Source: Nansenia antarctica
Taxonomy: Eukaryota > Chordata > Actinopteri > Argentiniformes > Microstomatidae
Direction: 5' to 3'
Length of the DNA stretch: 64,000 nucleotides
Assembly (NCBI GenBank): GCA_963989245.1
Contig: OZ022351.1
Coordinates: forward strand, 15,310,434-15,374,433
Position numbers and translations under genes: made by a program. The notes below the pieces were generated by a model, which saw only the letters and a program-made list of their open reading frames with translations, ran no database searches and had not been told where the DNA came from. Position 1 is the stretch's first letter. Every line of letters begins with the position of its first letter. Shown piece by piece: positions 24,738 to 37,686 of the stretch.

Positions 24738-25939
24738 CTGCAATGAGAGAATGCAACTCGTTAAGGGAAATTAGCCATAATATTGGAGCAGAAGAGGAGT
24801 GCTCTCGTTCTGGTACTACTCTCATCTCCCACTCTATTCAGTCCATAGTGTTCATTCTAGCCCATTTCAGCAGATGGATTTTTAATGGAGAAATTGAGTA
24901 AAAGAAAAATATCTGCACACCTGACATTGTCACTGCAGGAGCAGTATTGGACATGATACTGTAAGTGTTTCGCCCTCGGAGCGAGTGTCTTGACCGAAAT
25001 GCCAGAGGTTGTAGGATTCAGTGGTTTTTTGCAAGTGTGCAGTCGACAGTTTTTCTTTACAATGGAGAAAAAACTGAAATACTCCACCAATAAACACACA
25101 ACCCTACCATCCAGGCAACGATCTCTCTCAAGTTCATAAACGTCTCTCTCTCTGCCTCTGTCCTTTATTGTTTCTCCGTACGCTTCGTCTTCATTCCATT
25201 TCCAGGGCGTATGGTATATACACATACTGTAGCTGCAAATGAACACTTCACCTTGAACCTCCACAGGGCCACGCTGCTAATGAAGTTAAGGTTAACAGAG
25301 ACAGGTGAGAAAGAGAAGTGAACAAAAAAAAGAGGAAACAATCGCTGTAATCCAGTGGTTGTTAGTCAGAGGCACTGATGTCTGTTCTCTCTTCACGTGG
25401 AACTCTCCTCTCACCCCCAACACACCGACCGAGTCATCTACCATCAGCGTCAAAGGAGCTCTGACATACAGAAAACGATCAGACCGTTGAATGATAGAAC
25501 ACAGGCTCCTAATTGGCATGACCACGCCAGTGCACGGGACATCTAAACTAATTACGTTACTGTAAAACAGAAATAAATAAGAATATACGTGAACATCAAC
25601 TTTCAGTCAACAGCATCGGTGGAATTGTGGTTACTGCTATATGCCTAAAGACCATATACTATACTTTCTATTAGACATGGAAGTCTAAACATACTGTATT
25701 CCCTATTATGACATGGTATTGGCACATCTCTGTGGCATATTTTTACACAAGCCGCACAGGTAATATTATCCAGTATGCAGGCTTGGCTGAGAGAGTGTCT
25801 CTGAGTGTGAAAACACATCCTCCATACTGCATCAAACTGCTGCTCTGAAACCTCACCTCCCACTCCAATATCTGCTCCATCTATGAATAATTAGAATGAT
25901 CGACAGTTGGAATGACAACACGTACTTCAAGCTTTATTA

Positions 25940-26190
25940 ACTCAGACTCACAGTATCACGTTATCGCTGAGAAGGGAGGGGGTAGAAAGAGAGCGGAGGG
26001 AGGGAGGGAGGGGGTGGGTGAGTTATATCTAAAGCCCAAAACCAAAAAGAAGGGGAGGGGGGGGGGGTGGGGGGAGATCCGTAGCTACTCAGACTCACGA
26101 TATCACATTAACGCTAAGACGGTAGGGGGTAGAAAGAGAGTGAGAGATGCAGAGAGGGGGGGGGGAGAGAGAGAGAGAGAGAGGGGAGGG
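25940..26190. repeat. Imperfect tandem duplication with purine-rich runs
   Basis: Two blocks about 143 bp apart share CTCAGACTCAC, then ATCAC(A/G)TTA(A/T)CGCT, then GGGGGTAGAAAGAGAG (starting about 25940 and 26085). Between and after them are G-runs and GA repeats (26055-26195). Confidence 0.75.
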
Positions 26191-26612
26191 GGGGGTTCAA
26201 TTACAACATAGTTTATATCATATCATCCACTGCACTGCTCTGGGGTGGGTAGATGGGGACATCACGCTCGTTAACCAGCTCTCAAAGCTCGTCTGTGACA
26301 GCATTATAATAAAGACTAAGATGAAGACAGATAAACAGCATTGTGTCAGCACATACAATACCCTAAACAACATCTCCTAATGAGGAGACACTCTGGAACA
26401 TGGGAGAGATACTGTGTGTGTGAAATTTAGAGCCAACCCACAAATAACAGTAATGTTTTTGGTTTTCCCGAATGTTTCAACGATTCAGTAATACTGAGGT
26501 TTTCAATTACTATCATATAGAGAGCCCTTGACCCTTGATGTAGGCTGATGTAGGCAGTGGAAACTGTTTTTCATGTGCCAAGTTTCCCATTATGTAACCG
26601 GCTCTGTGTTAG

Positions 26613-26672
26613 AGTGTGTGTGTGTGTGTGTGAGTGTGAGTGTGAGTGTGTGACTGTGTGTGTGTGTGTGTG

Positions 26673-26734
<62 letters not shown>

Positions 26735-26790
26735 TGTGAGTGTGTGTTTGTGTGTGTGTGTGTGTGTGAGTGTAACTGTGTGTGTGTGTG

Positions 26791-26827
<37 letters not shown>

Positions 26828-26942
26828 CTGTGTGTGTGTGTGTTAGTGTGTGTGTGTGTGTGTGTGTGTGTGACTGTGTGTGTGTGTGACTGTGTGTGTG
26901 TGTGTGTGTGTGTGTGTGACTGTGTGTGTGTGTGTGTGTATG
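26613..26942. repeat. Long interrupted GT microsatellite
   Basis: About 330 bp of GT with recurring GA, AC and TTAGT interruptions, ending in alternating CGCGCGCG at 26943-26953. It produces spurious poly-His/Thr and Cys/Val frames. It lies within intron 10. Confidence 0.95.
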
Positions 26943-29171
26943 TGCGCGCGCGCGTGCGGTTGAGAGACTTTTGGGGATTCCAACAGCACTGGCTTCGTTA
27001 AGCACAAGTACTGAATGAACCACTCACTGGCAAATGGCTTCATTTCTATCCAGCCAGATTATTTGGGAGTATTTCAGATTATCTAGAATATTACCACTCA
27101 GGGAGACAGTACTTGCACAACTAATGTTCCTTTTCATCTGTGTAAAGTAATGCAATTTAAAGAGCCATTGCAGATGTTTAAAACTATTGGCAGTGGTGGG
27201 CCAAAACGATAGAAGCATGCAAAGCGCAACCCAGTTGTACTTTAATAGTGAATGAAAGAGGCTGCTCTACAGTAAACTACAGTAGTAGTATAGTATTGCC
27301 ACCATTATCTTGCACAGAAGGTTTTTGTTGTACATTATGCCAAACTCACTGACTTAAATCCTTTAACAAGGTTTCAAATGTTAGAAATATTGCACAATCG
27401 GCAAGTGAAGCATGAATGAAATGTAGTACAAGCTCATTAAAACAGCACTGCTATCAACCAAGCTGATTAGTTAGAATAATAAAAGGTCCTCTGTATGCAA
27501 AGTGGAGAAAGATGCCTTAAAAAAATCAATTGATCTATTAAAGGTATTGGTTGTTTAGATATCATAGCCTCCAATTAAGTGATTTAAAAAAAACAAATGT
27601 CATCAGAATGCTTTTGCACAAAATTGTATCAAAGGATAGTGTAATGTAATACATAAAGTAATTGTAGAGAAGGCATAGGCAAGACACAGTATCCTTTTTA
27701 ATCATGTGTAAACAATGATGAAATAAACCATTACACCATAAACCATTACAACGTCTGAATACTTGACCTGAATGTTACGCATTTGAAGTCTATTTTAAAT
27801 TGTGTCTTCTACTTAAAGATGCACAAGCAAGCTTTTTACAATTTTTTTTTTAAAAAGTGGCACTTTACTAGTGAGCTAGTGAACCTGTAGACCCGAACAT
27901 GGTGTACTCCATCAGCCTCAAACACACCAGACATGCCACATGCACACAAGGTGTGCACGCTTCATATTTAGAATATTACAACCTCATTAGTCATCTCTGC
28001 ATGTTTGTGTTGTGCATGAGCTGCATGCTCATGGAATGTACTGAAAGCTCAATTCGCATTAAGTGTCACTGCTCTCCCCTTAACAAAATTGAAATAGAAT
28101 ATGTTTGACTCAAGTGGAATAAAGGTTATGGAAACATGCAAATATGTTCAAGAGCGAATAGCAGTTATTTTGGATATCTGCATATTTTGTGGCTGAAAAT
28201 TATATTTGATGTTATTAAACTACCTTAAGTACCCTGGGGTGGCTCTAAACTGTCTCTGCTCACTGCTCGCTTGCTCAGAGAAAATCTTTGAAACTAAAAC
28301 ATTAAACTAGCATTATAGTAGATCTAATAGATTAAAAGCAGCCATTCTATCGATATATGGAATTTATTTTAGCTGCAATTGTGAAAAAGATTCACATAGG
28401 CGGTTCTACCTTCGAATCACATCTATGATGTGTAGCCCAGGAAATTGCTTTAGGAAAAGTTCTACTTATCTGGCAAGAGAGTGATCCTTATGATGCATTA
28501 TAGATATACCGGACCATAGCTCAATTTCAAGCTCAAAATGGAAGGTTACAAATGTTTTCCTCCATGTCAAGCCTCTGTATAGCATCTTTAATAACACCTC
28601 TGAAAAGATCCATTCTCTAACATACACACAACAACTTGAAAGTGTGTATCTTACTGTATAGATGAAATAGCAAGGCACTTAGATTATATTTCTGATATAT
28701 ATATATTAAAATAAATTAGTACAATTAGAAGCAGACAAAACATATCCACGGCTGCTGTAACAATCACCGGATATATCACTTTTTAATGCTGTAGCTTGAA
28801 ATAGCCATTACTACTCATTGCATGCAATATTTTCAGAGAGCAGCAGCAATGGAATCAAAACATTCATAATAGCTTTTAGAGATTCAGATGTGGTTGCAAG
28901 CAGCCCGAGAAATGGGCCTGTGAAGCAGCCACAATGCTTTAATGGGAGTTTTAAAAACTCACAAATGTTAGCTGACAGCTGAAACATGAGAGAGCCCAAC
29001 TAACATCCTTAACAAAAATGCCATTCATTGCCTCAGCCTGAAGCTCAACTCTTTTTGTCGGTGAAAAGTCTGTGCAGCAGCAGCAGCAATTCATAGACAT
29101 GTAGTTCAATGAGGACGTATTTGGAACATAACTAATAAATAATTAATAAATAATAACTAATAAATAATTTA

Positions 29172-29250
29172 GGAGGGGAGCCAACCCACCTAAATTTCGT
29201 TGTTTGGTACCTGTACTATAGCAATGACAATAAAGACCATTCATTCATTA
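29172..29250 (+). mobile_element. LINE 3'-end fragment, copy C
   Basis: Reads AGGAGGGGAGCC, then CCTAAATTTCGTTGTTTGG, then GGTACCTGTACTA, then CAATGACAATAAAG, and ends in (ATTC)n. It is about 75 bp of the same LINE terminus as at 37687 and 8946, here on the plus strand in cadherin intron 10. Confidence 0.85.
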
Positions 29251-31231
29251 CTCTATTTTTCCATAACTTGAGGAGGTAGAGAGGCCATAAGAAGGGGGGG
29301 GGGGGCGGTGGATTTTCATCCGTTTCACAAAAACAAGGAAGCATTCTACACACTGGAATACATTGTCTACCGCCTGTCTGTGTAGTGAAACAGGGATGAA
29401 AGAGGGTATAATTGGGGAGAGCTTCCCTCTTTCAAACACAGGAGTCGACACAGCACTTGCAGGGTTCTATGCATCACTCTCAGCTACTGTGAGTACTGAA
29501 AATAGCCTGCGTAATACACAATGACAGGAGACCCTTAAAAGCAACGCATTTCCATTAAAATACAACAACTTGCTCTGTCAACGGACAAGAAGTGTGGACT
29601 TACGTGACCAGCATGAGGAAAAGACTGGAACCCTCCTTTAGGTGCCTGAATACTGACTAATTTGCCAGAGTGTCACACTAGTGAATCCCACTCTCTCTGG
29701 TAATACCCAGCTGAAATGTCCCATAATTGCTACCACTCCCTCAGGCTGAGGAGGGGTTTGTTAGCTTTGTGTAAGCATTTAGTCTGCACCAAAACACTCA
29801 ACATAGTTCAATGGTGGATTCCTTTGAGAAACTGACAGGATATGATGATATTTGATATTACTACAGTATGTACTTTTACCATTCAAAGTAAAATTACATC
29901 ATAACAACTGAGGATACAGACAGTATATCTCAGTATATAATAATCAGTGTGGCAAGCTGCTTATTGATGTAGAACCTAGCCTATCAATCTCTCCCTGCCC
30001 TGGCTAGCTGTGGTGCAGAATGCTTAACCCCTTTTTTAAAGGGTGCACACAGGCATTCTGCTTTAGCACAGGGAACCTGTTAATTAGACACATGCCGTTA
30101 GCAAGCGGCATTGGGACCGATGCCATTTCTAACACATCCAGCCAGCCAATACACCAGGTTACAACAACACTAAAGCACATTCAAGCTCTATGCTCTTAGA
30201 ACTCGCTCCAAGGTGAGGCACCACCATTCCGTGATGCGTAAAATCCAAGCATACAGTAATACCATGGAGCATTGAGTAGCTACTGTAGGGTCAGATGAGG
30301 TAACATTCTGTGTGGATTGGATACAGACATACAGAAGTCACAGATTGCATGACAAGTATCACAATGTCAAAGTGGACAGACAATTCAAGGACAGTGAGAC
30401 AAACTGTTTGCTATATTGTGGATTGTTTTGGCTGTTGGAGGTGGACACATTCGGAAGGCTGTTATTTGCGTCAACCACCAACCCGAAAACCACCAGCACT
30501 TGGCTTGTTGAACTAACCACATTCCAGAAAGGTCGGCTGCTGAGAGGAGGTGAGGAGGGTATGTGAGTGCCACTTGGGGTACATATGGTAAAAACTTGAC
30601 TCTCCCCTGGTATAAACGGATAGTGGGGTAGCCAAGGTTAGCGGAGCGGAGCTGGAGGACTACGGGCTCAACAGACTTATCTCCTATTATCACATTGATT
30701 TTCTCTTCTTACTCTCCGGCTCAGGCAATACTCCAGAGTTGTGTGAACTCTTCTCCCTGGGCTGCCATGGGGCCTGCTGGCTGAGAGCTTTAAAAGCCCT
30801 GTGATTGCAGACTGAGACCAACCTGGGGGGCTAGGTATCCACCTGAGACTTGGGCCAGTTGCCATGGTAACCCCTGCCATTGGCCTTTGCCGGTACACAA
30901 TAAGGCAAGCAAGCAGAGACTGAGAGAGCAGGTAATGCATTAGACAACACATGGCCAACCATGCCAGCCCTCCTCCATGCCTGTATGTTTTCAGAAAAAA
31001 GACATAAGACCCCAGTCAGTCCCCTGTCAATTTCGGTCCTGAGGTATGTCAACAATACCTCTGTGTGATTGCACAGTCTAATTATAATTACGGCTCTAAG
31101 GTATCTGAATATCATCACAAGGTATTGATGTTTGAATATGAAAGCTAGGGTGGGGATGTGCCTAAAGGGCAGAGCAGGGGGGAAAAAAACTCATAAGAAG
31201 TGCACACAAACATAATGAATGCAATAAATAC

Positions 31232-31349
31232 CTTCATTGTCCTTGAGGGTGAAGTTGGGATTAACTGGGATCCCGCTCGGCAAAGAGAAGGAGAATCGCT
31301 GGCCGTTTGCAAAATCATCCTTATCTAGCGCAGAGATGGTCTGGATCAC
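31232..31349 (-). CDS. cdh20: Type II cadherin, EC5 middle exon
   Basis: This 118-nt exon begins in phase 0 after AG at 31351-31350 and ends with a single G before GTATTT. It encodes VIQTISALDKDDFANGQRF, then SFSLPSGIPVNPNF and TLKDNE. DKDD is the calcium-binding DxD-type site of EC5. The DDFANG and PVNPNFTLKDNE blocks match my recollection of cadherin-20. The 118-nt length is that of the equivalent exon in other type II cadherins. Confidence 0.95.
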
Positions 31350-31531
31350 CTATTGTTTAGCAGAAGACACACAAAGAGGTGCAGTAGGACACATTAATAG
31401 GCTGTCAACCTCCGTATCTTAGACTCTCAATAAGAACTGTGAAACCAAAACGTTGTACAGCATGTGAATTTGTGAAATGTGAGTATTTTTCAGAAAATAC
31501 TTTCATGAGAGATAAGTTATTGATATATAAA

Positions 31532-31889
31532 TAGGGATGCACCGAAATGAAAATTCTTGGCCGAAGCCGAAATCCAAATACCGAGTACCGATTTTCAACA
31601 ACTGAAATGTACAGTATTTACATTTTTCTAAATAAAAGTCTGAACATTAAATTGGATGCTGGCTTGTTACCCCTTTCACCAGCAGCTGTCACATGTTTTC
31701 TGTAATTATATGACTCAATGCTCATCTTATTCACAGAACAGCATGGGTTGCTTGCACTGTTTGATCACGTCATCAACAAAACGTCTTGTATTCGGTAAAC
31801 ATTCAGTCTTTTCACACATTCGTCCGAACACCAAATTTTGCTATGTTCGGCAGTATAATTTCGCTGGGCGAACTTTCGGTGCATCTCTA
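31532..31889. mobile_element. hAT-type MITE
   Basis: Inverted ends TAGGGATGCACCGAAA and TTTCGGTGCATCTCTA, about 16 bp with one mismatch. Both flanks contain TATAAA, a decayed 8-bp duplication. The interior block CAATGCTCATCTTATTCACA, then GAACAGCATGGGTTGCTTGC, recurs at about 41130-41175, so a second fragment of the family is in the window. There is no coding capacity. Confidence 0.8.
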
Positions 31890-32040
31890 TATAAACATAA
31901 CTAACAATGGAGTATTAAATTAGCAATGATGGGAAGCACAGTTCAATGACAAATTGCTGAATAATCCAGTTTAGTTTTCATTCTAATCCCATGCCTAGAC
32001 ATACCACATCCATCTGATATGCGTCATCATCTCTTAATTA

Positions 32041-32967
32041 CAGTTTTTTCTCTATCGCTTTAACACTAACATCTGAACCTCAAACACAATGGCCAAAAAC
32101 TGAAACTAGTGTATTTTATCTCACACCAATTCATCACAACGACAAACACATTTCTTGCTTATTACTAATTTTGCAGCTCTAAACCACACATTTAACAAAA
32201 CACTCTTAAAATCTCTTGTGACACTACCATTTAGAATGCTAAACTCAAACCACCAATCACACAATCACACTCCTCATTATGGGAAAACACCTGTTGCCTT
32301 TCAATTAGCAATCATAGCTTTAGCAATAAAAAATCAAAGTGAAATATATCAGAAGTATATCAGGGCTGAATTCGTCATGCCAGGCGATACTTTCCCCTCT
32401 GCTTGGCCAGGGAGAACATTGTCTGTGATGTCGAGGAGCTGTTGTGGCCCTTGTGTAGAGTATATGCAGAAGGCTTATCTTCTTTTTTCTATTGTTTGTT
32501 CTGCATGAAGAACACTTTACAAATCCAACTGTCATTGCTGAGATGTGTACAGTATTTCAGAATAAAAAAAACGTTCTATTCTTGTATTTGGGGGTTTTAT
32601 ATTTGAGTATCAAAACATAACAGTTTATATAACAGGCTACTGTATGTATGTATTGTAACACTGAAAATGCAAAAGGCTTACTGGTAATCTTATCATAGTA
32701 CTGTTTTCTGCTGATCATAGTGTTTTCCATTGTGCACATCAGGGTTCAATTGGTTCTTACAAGTGTCTATTCATTTGATGGTGCGTGTGTTGACAGAATT
32801 TCATTTTGAGAAGACATAACATTATTTTGAATGCAGTGTTTGCTTTTGTAAGCGATCTGTGGAGTTTAGGGTTTTGTGTGTGAGTTTTTGGATTTAGAAA
32901 AGGATTTAGAGAAAAGTAGCTATGCTTTGAGAAAACATGTCAAAGCGATGTGAAAAGTGAAAAACTG
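32041..32967 (+). mobile_element. Tc1/mariner-like element with transposase remnant
   Basis: Ends CAGTTTTTTCTCTATCGCTTT and, at the right, AAAGCGATGTG..AAAAACTG, flanked by TA (32039-32040 and 32968-32969). Inside, plus-strand frames around 32340-32460 carry an FPSAWPG-like and then ARENIVCDVEELLWP segment. These resemble the C-terminal FPRCLAREDI.CDVDE.LWP stretch of a common fish IS630/Tc1-like transposase, with a frameshift. It is a 927-bp inactive copy. Confidence 0.8.
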
Positions 32968-33959
32968 TAAGCCAGTCTCATTGAAATAATTATTCTACAA
33001 AGCCATCTGGATATTTCTCCACTAGTCATAGTTTGTGTGTGTGTGGCTACGTGTGTGTGTGTGAGTGTGTGTTGTGTGTGTGAAAAGGAAACATGTGAGC
33101 ATGCCCGTCTGTAGCCAGCAGGAGTTGGCATCATAGGCAAGACTGGGGTTCTGTCATTGCGACCCCTGTGCTGTTTTTGTCAGCTTGTTACCCTTAATTG
33201 GTAAGAGGCTCAATAAGAAAGAAGGGAGAGCCACCTTGGGAGAGGGGTGACCCACTATATCTTGCCAATGCCTGCTGTTCTGATTGCATGAGAGATAATG
33301 GCTTTGACTACCAATCTATTACCTCTACTGCCCACAGTAAGTCTGTACCCTAACTCACACAGGGTTGGCCAACAGATGTTACACTAAATGTCTTCTGCTA
33401 CTCAGCATGTAACATCTACGTCTATTTTGTATTGTCTTATTGAGATTATATCTTTTTTTGTGACTTGTGATTTGGCCGATGAGGTTAACATTGCATTTAG
33501 CAATTCCTTAGTTGAGATACACTTCCAATCAAACTGAGACCACTTTTTGAAAACAAACCTTCACAGCTCAAACATTGGTTGCCATGGTGGCACTATTATT
33601 AATATTCTTAAATAGGATTTAGCTAGTGCTAAAACCCCCCGTCTGCTTCACCCATCAGCTCCTGCCCCCTTCCCTGGTCTGGATTGTGCTGTAGCTCTGC
33701 AGACTTCTTAATACAAATAAATAAAAAACGACCGAGAGCAAATTGGAATGAGCTGAGAGTCAGAGCAGTCATGCTTTGCTGCTCTAGATACTCATTCTGA
33801 ATGAGTGATGATTAACCAACTCACCCTCTCCGATCTCTGCTTTGCTATCTCAGAGCTCCCCAAACTGCTAGGGGAAAACAACAGACCTCTGCATTATGCA
33901 TGTGGTCAGGACCGCCTGAAACAGGCACCGGGACATAATCCACAGCTCTCAGCACCTTC

Positions 33960-33986
33960 TGTGTGTGTGTGTGTGTGTGTGTGTGT
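33960..33986. repeat. (GT)13 microsatellite
   Basis: Pure GT run directly abutting the GA array to its right. Confidence 0.95.
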
Positions 33987-33988
33987 TT

Positions 33989-34175
<187 letters not shown>

Positions 34176-34213
34176 GCATTATGGATCGTGCTAGCAGAAC
34201 GCTTGATATTCAC

Positions 34214-34335
34214 CTGTCCTGGCCTTGAGCTCTCGCACACAATGACCTCCTCATCTGTGGCTATTTCTGGCAGGTTGTCGTTCACGTCTAGGACCTGCAC
34301 AGTGACAGGGACGTGACTAAGGAGGCTTGGGTTGT
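34214..34335 (-). CDS. cdh20: Type II cadherin, EC4-EC5 junction exon
   Basis: This 122-nt exon starts after AG at 34337-34336, its AC completing an Asp codon, and ends CAG|GTGAAT in phase 0. It encodes DNPSLLSHVPVTVQVLDV, then the NDNLPE calcium linker between EC4 and EC5, and the start of EC5 (DEEVIVCESSRPGQ) with the conserved Cys. The length is canonical for the family. The donor CAG|GTGAAT is reasonable. Confidence 0.95.
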
Positions 34336-34820
34336 CTGGAATAAAGTAGAAACACAAACGCCAATGAAGATTAACATACGTGTCAATGAACAAACTGTAA
34401 AGCACTTGGGGAATGATAAAGGTATCTGACATAAATATAACTGCCACAAACTGGCATCCTGGCTATAATATCCTCCGAACCGTTCATCGTTGAATGGACT
34501 TGTGATGTGGACCAGTATTCAGCAATGTAATATACCAGACTAGGAATAGTGGAAGGACATATCATAAAAGGCAGAAATGTGTGGACAGAAGGTTAACACG
34601 AGCAACAACAGGTCTGTGGTGGTTTCAGTTGCTTTAGTTAGCTTGTTGTTGTGATGGATCCTCATTTGCCCCAGCGCTTGTATGAACAATTATCCAGCAG
34701 AACGCACAGAGGACCGAAGCCACTAAATCATGTGTGGTTGTTTATCAGGTGTAAATGTGCCACTCACTGCCTGAAAAATAACCAAGCTTGGTTGCACTTC
34801 TGTGCAGTTTGCATAATAAT

Positions 34821-34954
<134 letters not shown>

Positions 34955-34999
34955 GGGAGACTTTGCACTAAAGCAATGGTCAATAAGGCACACCCTTAG

Positions 35000-35410
35000 C
35001 TGTAATATGTGACAGAGTCTGGTGAAAAGGTCTGCATGTCGGCAATTCTCAAGACGCACAAATGACTAAAAAGCTTAGTATGAAGTGTGAAGAACAACAG
35101 TTTTAGGATCACTAAATACTTATAACTTGTGAATTGGATTCACTGTATCGTCTGCCATAGGCTACTGGGTAGGTGATACATGGTTTGTAAAAACGTACAT
35201 ATTAGGATGTGTTCAAAAGCAAAGACTGTGTGATCATCTAATTATATCTATTATGCAGTTAGATGTTCATAGCGATGTTTCTTCTTAGCTGCTAGCTACT
35301 AGCAGCTGTTTTGCGTGTGTTTCGATTCAGAACGGGTTTCTCCGGTATTTGGTTTGAGGACATTCAAATAAGCTGGAAAAACTGAAAATGACCTTGCCCT
35401 ACTTGAGGAC
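35000..35410 (+). repeat. Dispersed repeat family R2, copy 1
   Basis: Shares a long colinear series with 51605-52170: GTCTGGTGA, GGCAATTCTCAAG, CGCACAAATGAC, TTAGGATCACTAAATACTTA, GTGTTCAAAAGCAA, GCAGTTAGATGTTCATAGCG, GCTGTTTTGCGTGTGTTT, and TGACCTTGCCCTACTTGAGG. There are no coding features and no clear terminal repeats. Confidence 0.85.
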
Positions 35411-36299
35411 TTTTTCACCAGATCCTGTCACATAATGTTGTGTTTATAAAGCATTACAATACATCAAAATAACCCTAACCCTCAAGAAGTTTTATGGTAT
35501 ACCCTCCACTAAGAATAATCAAACTTGGTAAAAACGTTAATTTAACCTTTTGAGAAGAAATGTTTAAACATGTCATTGTATCTTACTAAAGAGAGGCAGA
35601 TAGATAAAAGCACATTTGTATGCAGCACCCTTGTCAGCTGGTTAGGGATTTGCCTAATTGTGATTACAAATTACCCAAATTACCTGATAGGAATTCTTGA
35701 AGTCATTGGGGCCTGAATTGATTTAATTAATTTTTGAACATAGTATTAGGAATACAAAGACCCACTGAAGCAATGACTAATTTGATTTGTTAGTTGATTA
35801 TCCAATGCCAAATTTAAGGAAATAAAGTCTGACTATTCTATTTAAACATAAATATGCAAATTATAGCACTAAGTCTTGTTCACATAGCGTTCAAGAATGT
35901 TTTTTTTCCATACATTCAAATGCATATTCCTCACCATTAATTCTGAGGTTTTCTTCATAATTGTAATGATAATAGTGTTCATGGTTTAATGATTAATTTT
36001 GTTAATTCAACAATGTTCTCGCAATATACGATAAATACAATAGCTAGAAGCATGGTGTAGAAAAGGGATTAGGGTATTTTTTACATTGGGCAATGTGAGA
36101 TGAGGTGAAGGAGATTGATCTTCTAAAGTGGGTTTTGCCCCAGATAAAGGTGTAGACTGCACTACACTGATGGTACACTGTTAGAAGAAAGTGACTCAAA
36201 ACATACATATTGCGTTTTGGAACCAGGCTCCATTGTTGGCCTGAACCCCAAATCAGGTCATCACAGAGCAGAGAACTAGGAAGAAGCTAGACTAAACTC

Positions 36300-36850
36300 A
36301 CAAACACTTTATTAGGAACACCATACTAATACTGGGTAGGGCCTCCCTTTGCTCTCAAAACAGCCTCAAATCTTTGTGGCATTGATTCCACAAGATGTTG
36401 GAAACATTCCTTTGAGATTCTGGTCCATGATGACATGATTGCATTTCATCAACAACGCAATTCCTGCAGATTTTTCAGGTGCACTTTCAAGCTGTGAATC
36501 CCCCGTTCCACCACATTACAAAGGTGTTATGTCTATTGGATTCAGATCCGGTGACTGGGAAGGCCACTGAAGAACACTGAACTCATTGTGATGTTAATGA
36601 AACCAGTTTGAGACGACTTGGTGCATTATCATGCTGGAAGTAGGCATTAGAAGATGTGCACGTTGTGGCCATGAAGGGTGCACATGGTCAGCAACAACTC
36701 TACTCAAATAGGCTGTGGCATACAAGAGATGATCGATAGGTATTAACGGGCCCAAAGTGTGCCAAGAAAACATTCCCCAAACCATTACACCACGTGGATG
36801 AATGAGAAGGTGTATAGGTGCTCCTAATTGCTCCACAATAAAGTGATCAG
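36300..36850 (-). pseudogene. Tc1-like transposase remnant
   Basis: Minus-strand pieces read PRGVMVWGMFSWHTLGPLIP (the Tc1 DDE_3 block GGVMVWG.FSW..LGPL..), then ATAYLSRVVADHV, then a shifted QVVSNWFH. The nucleotide sequence, including CTTTATTAGGAACACCATAC and GGATTCAGATCCGGTGACTG, belongs to a repeat very abundant in fish genomes. Frameshifts and the lost N-terminus make it inactive. Ends were not delimited. Confidence 0.85.
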
Positions 36851-37104
36851 TGATACTGCAAATTATCAGGTTCCTCAATGACCAGACTATATGATGATGC
36901 ATCCTAATGAATTTGATTATGATGATGATACTTATTGTATTGGATAAGGTTGTATTGTTGTGCTTTTTACATAAACATAGTAGTCAGATGTTGGGAGAGC
37001 CTGCAGAGGTCTCAAGTATAGAGCCAAGAGAACAACAAAAGTATAGGATAGAGCCACAAAAAAGTAAAAAGAAAATGACTGGTGTATATACACCTTCAAG
37101 CAAA

Positions 37105-37220
37105 TATGTGACACGGCTTGGTGAAAAGCATCTTCATGTTGGGAATTGTGAAACCGAGCCAATCTTGGCCCACGCAATATCATAACCAACAGTTTTGCAT
37201 TCACTAAATACCTACAGTTT
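37105..37220 (+). repeat. Dispersed repeat family R2, diverged fragment
   Basis: Weak colinear match to R2: CGGCTTGGTGAAAAGCATCT, TTGGGAATTGTGA, then AACAGTTTTGCATTCACTAA ATACCTA. It corresponds to the first third of the 35000 copy, and the rest is missing. Confidence 0.55.
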
Positions 37221-37686
37221 GTTGGCAAACTTGGGTGGGGGTAGTATTAATATTTCTGTCCCTTGCAGTACTCTCGACCCACATCCTCATAAATGCATAA
37301 AAGCCATTTGCGCGTGTCTGTTTGTTGACAAGACTGCTGCCACTGAAAAAGGTTTTGTCAATCAATATATTATTCACAGGACTGTGGTCTGTCAATACAC
37401 CTTCTGCTTTGTTTTTTTGAGTTACATGCGTTGTTTACTAAGCTGTGTGTATGTATGTTTGTTGCAGACACACCGACAGTGAGTTAAATTCCATAGCCAA
37501 ACGTGCTAGTTTGTTAACTAGTGTACTGAGTTACATGCTAAGCTGTGTCAGTGTTTAATAGGCTAACCACATAGGTGTTAGCTTGTTAGCTAGCTAGCTT
37601 TGTTAGAAGCTTGTTTGTTTGTTTTTTGTTAGCATGGTTTTGTTTGTTGTGTAAGAAAGTACACAAGTTATTTTGCGTGTGTGTTT

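Larger units (their letters stand above)
24738..31231. other. Cadherin intron 10 (6.5 kb)
   Basis: GT..AG ends fit. Inside are G/purine-rich duplicated blocks (25940-26180), a long GT microsatellite (26613-26942) and one LINE 3' end (29172-29250). A segment at 24950-25045 (CACTCGC..CGAAATGCCAGAGG..) looks like a fish interspersed repeat but I cannot name it. The rest looks unique and AT-rich. Confidence 0.8.

Noticed and set aside
24436..24901. Frames covering exon 11 on both strands
   Set aside because: The plus-strand 135-codon frame is the antisense shadow of the cadherin exon. The minus-strand frame extends wrongly into intron at both ends.
26571..27043. 150-codon minus-strand His/Thr-rich frame
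   Set aside because: It is purely the GT microsatellite, with no non-repeat coding sequence.
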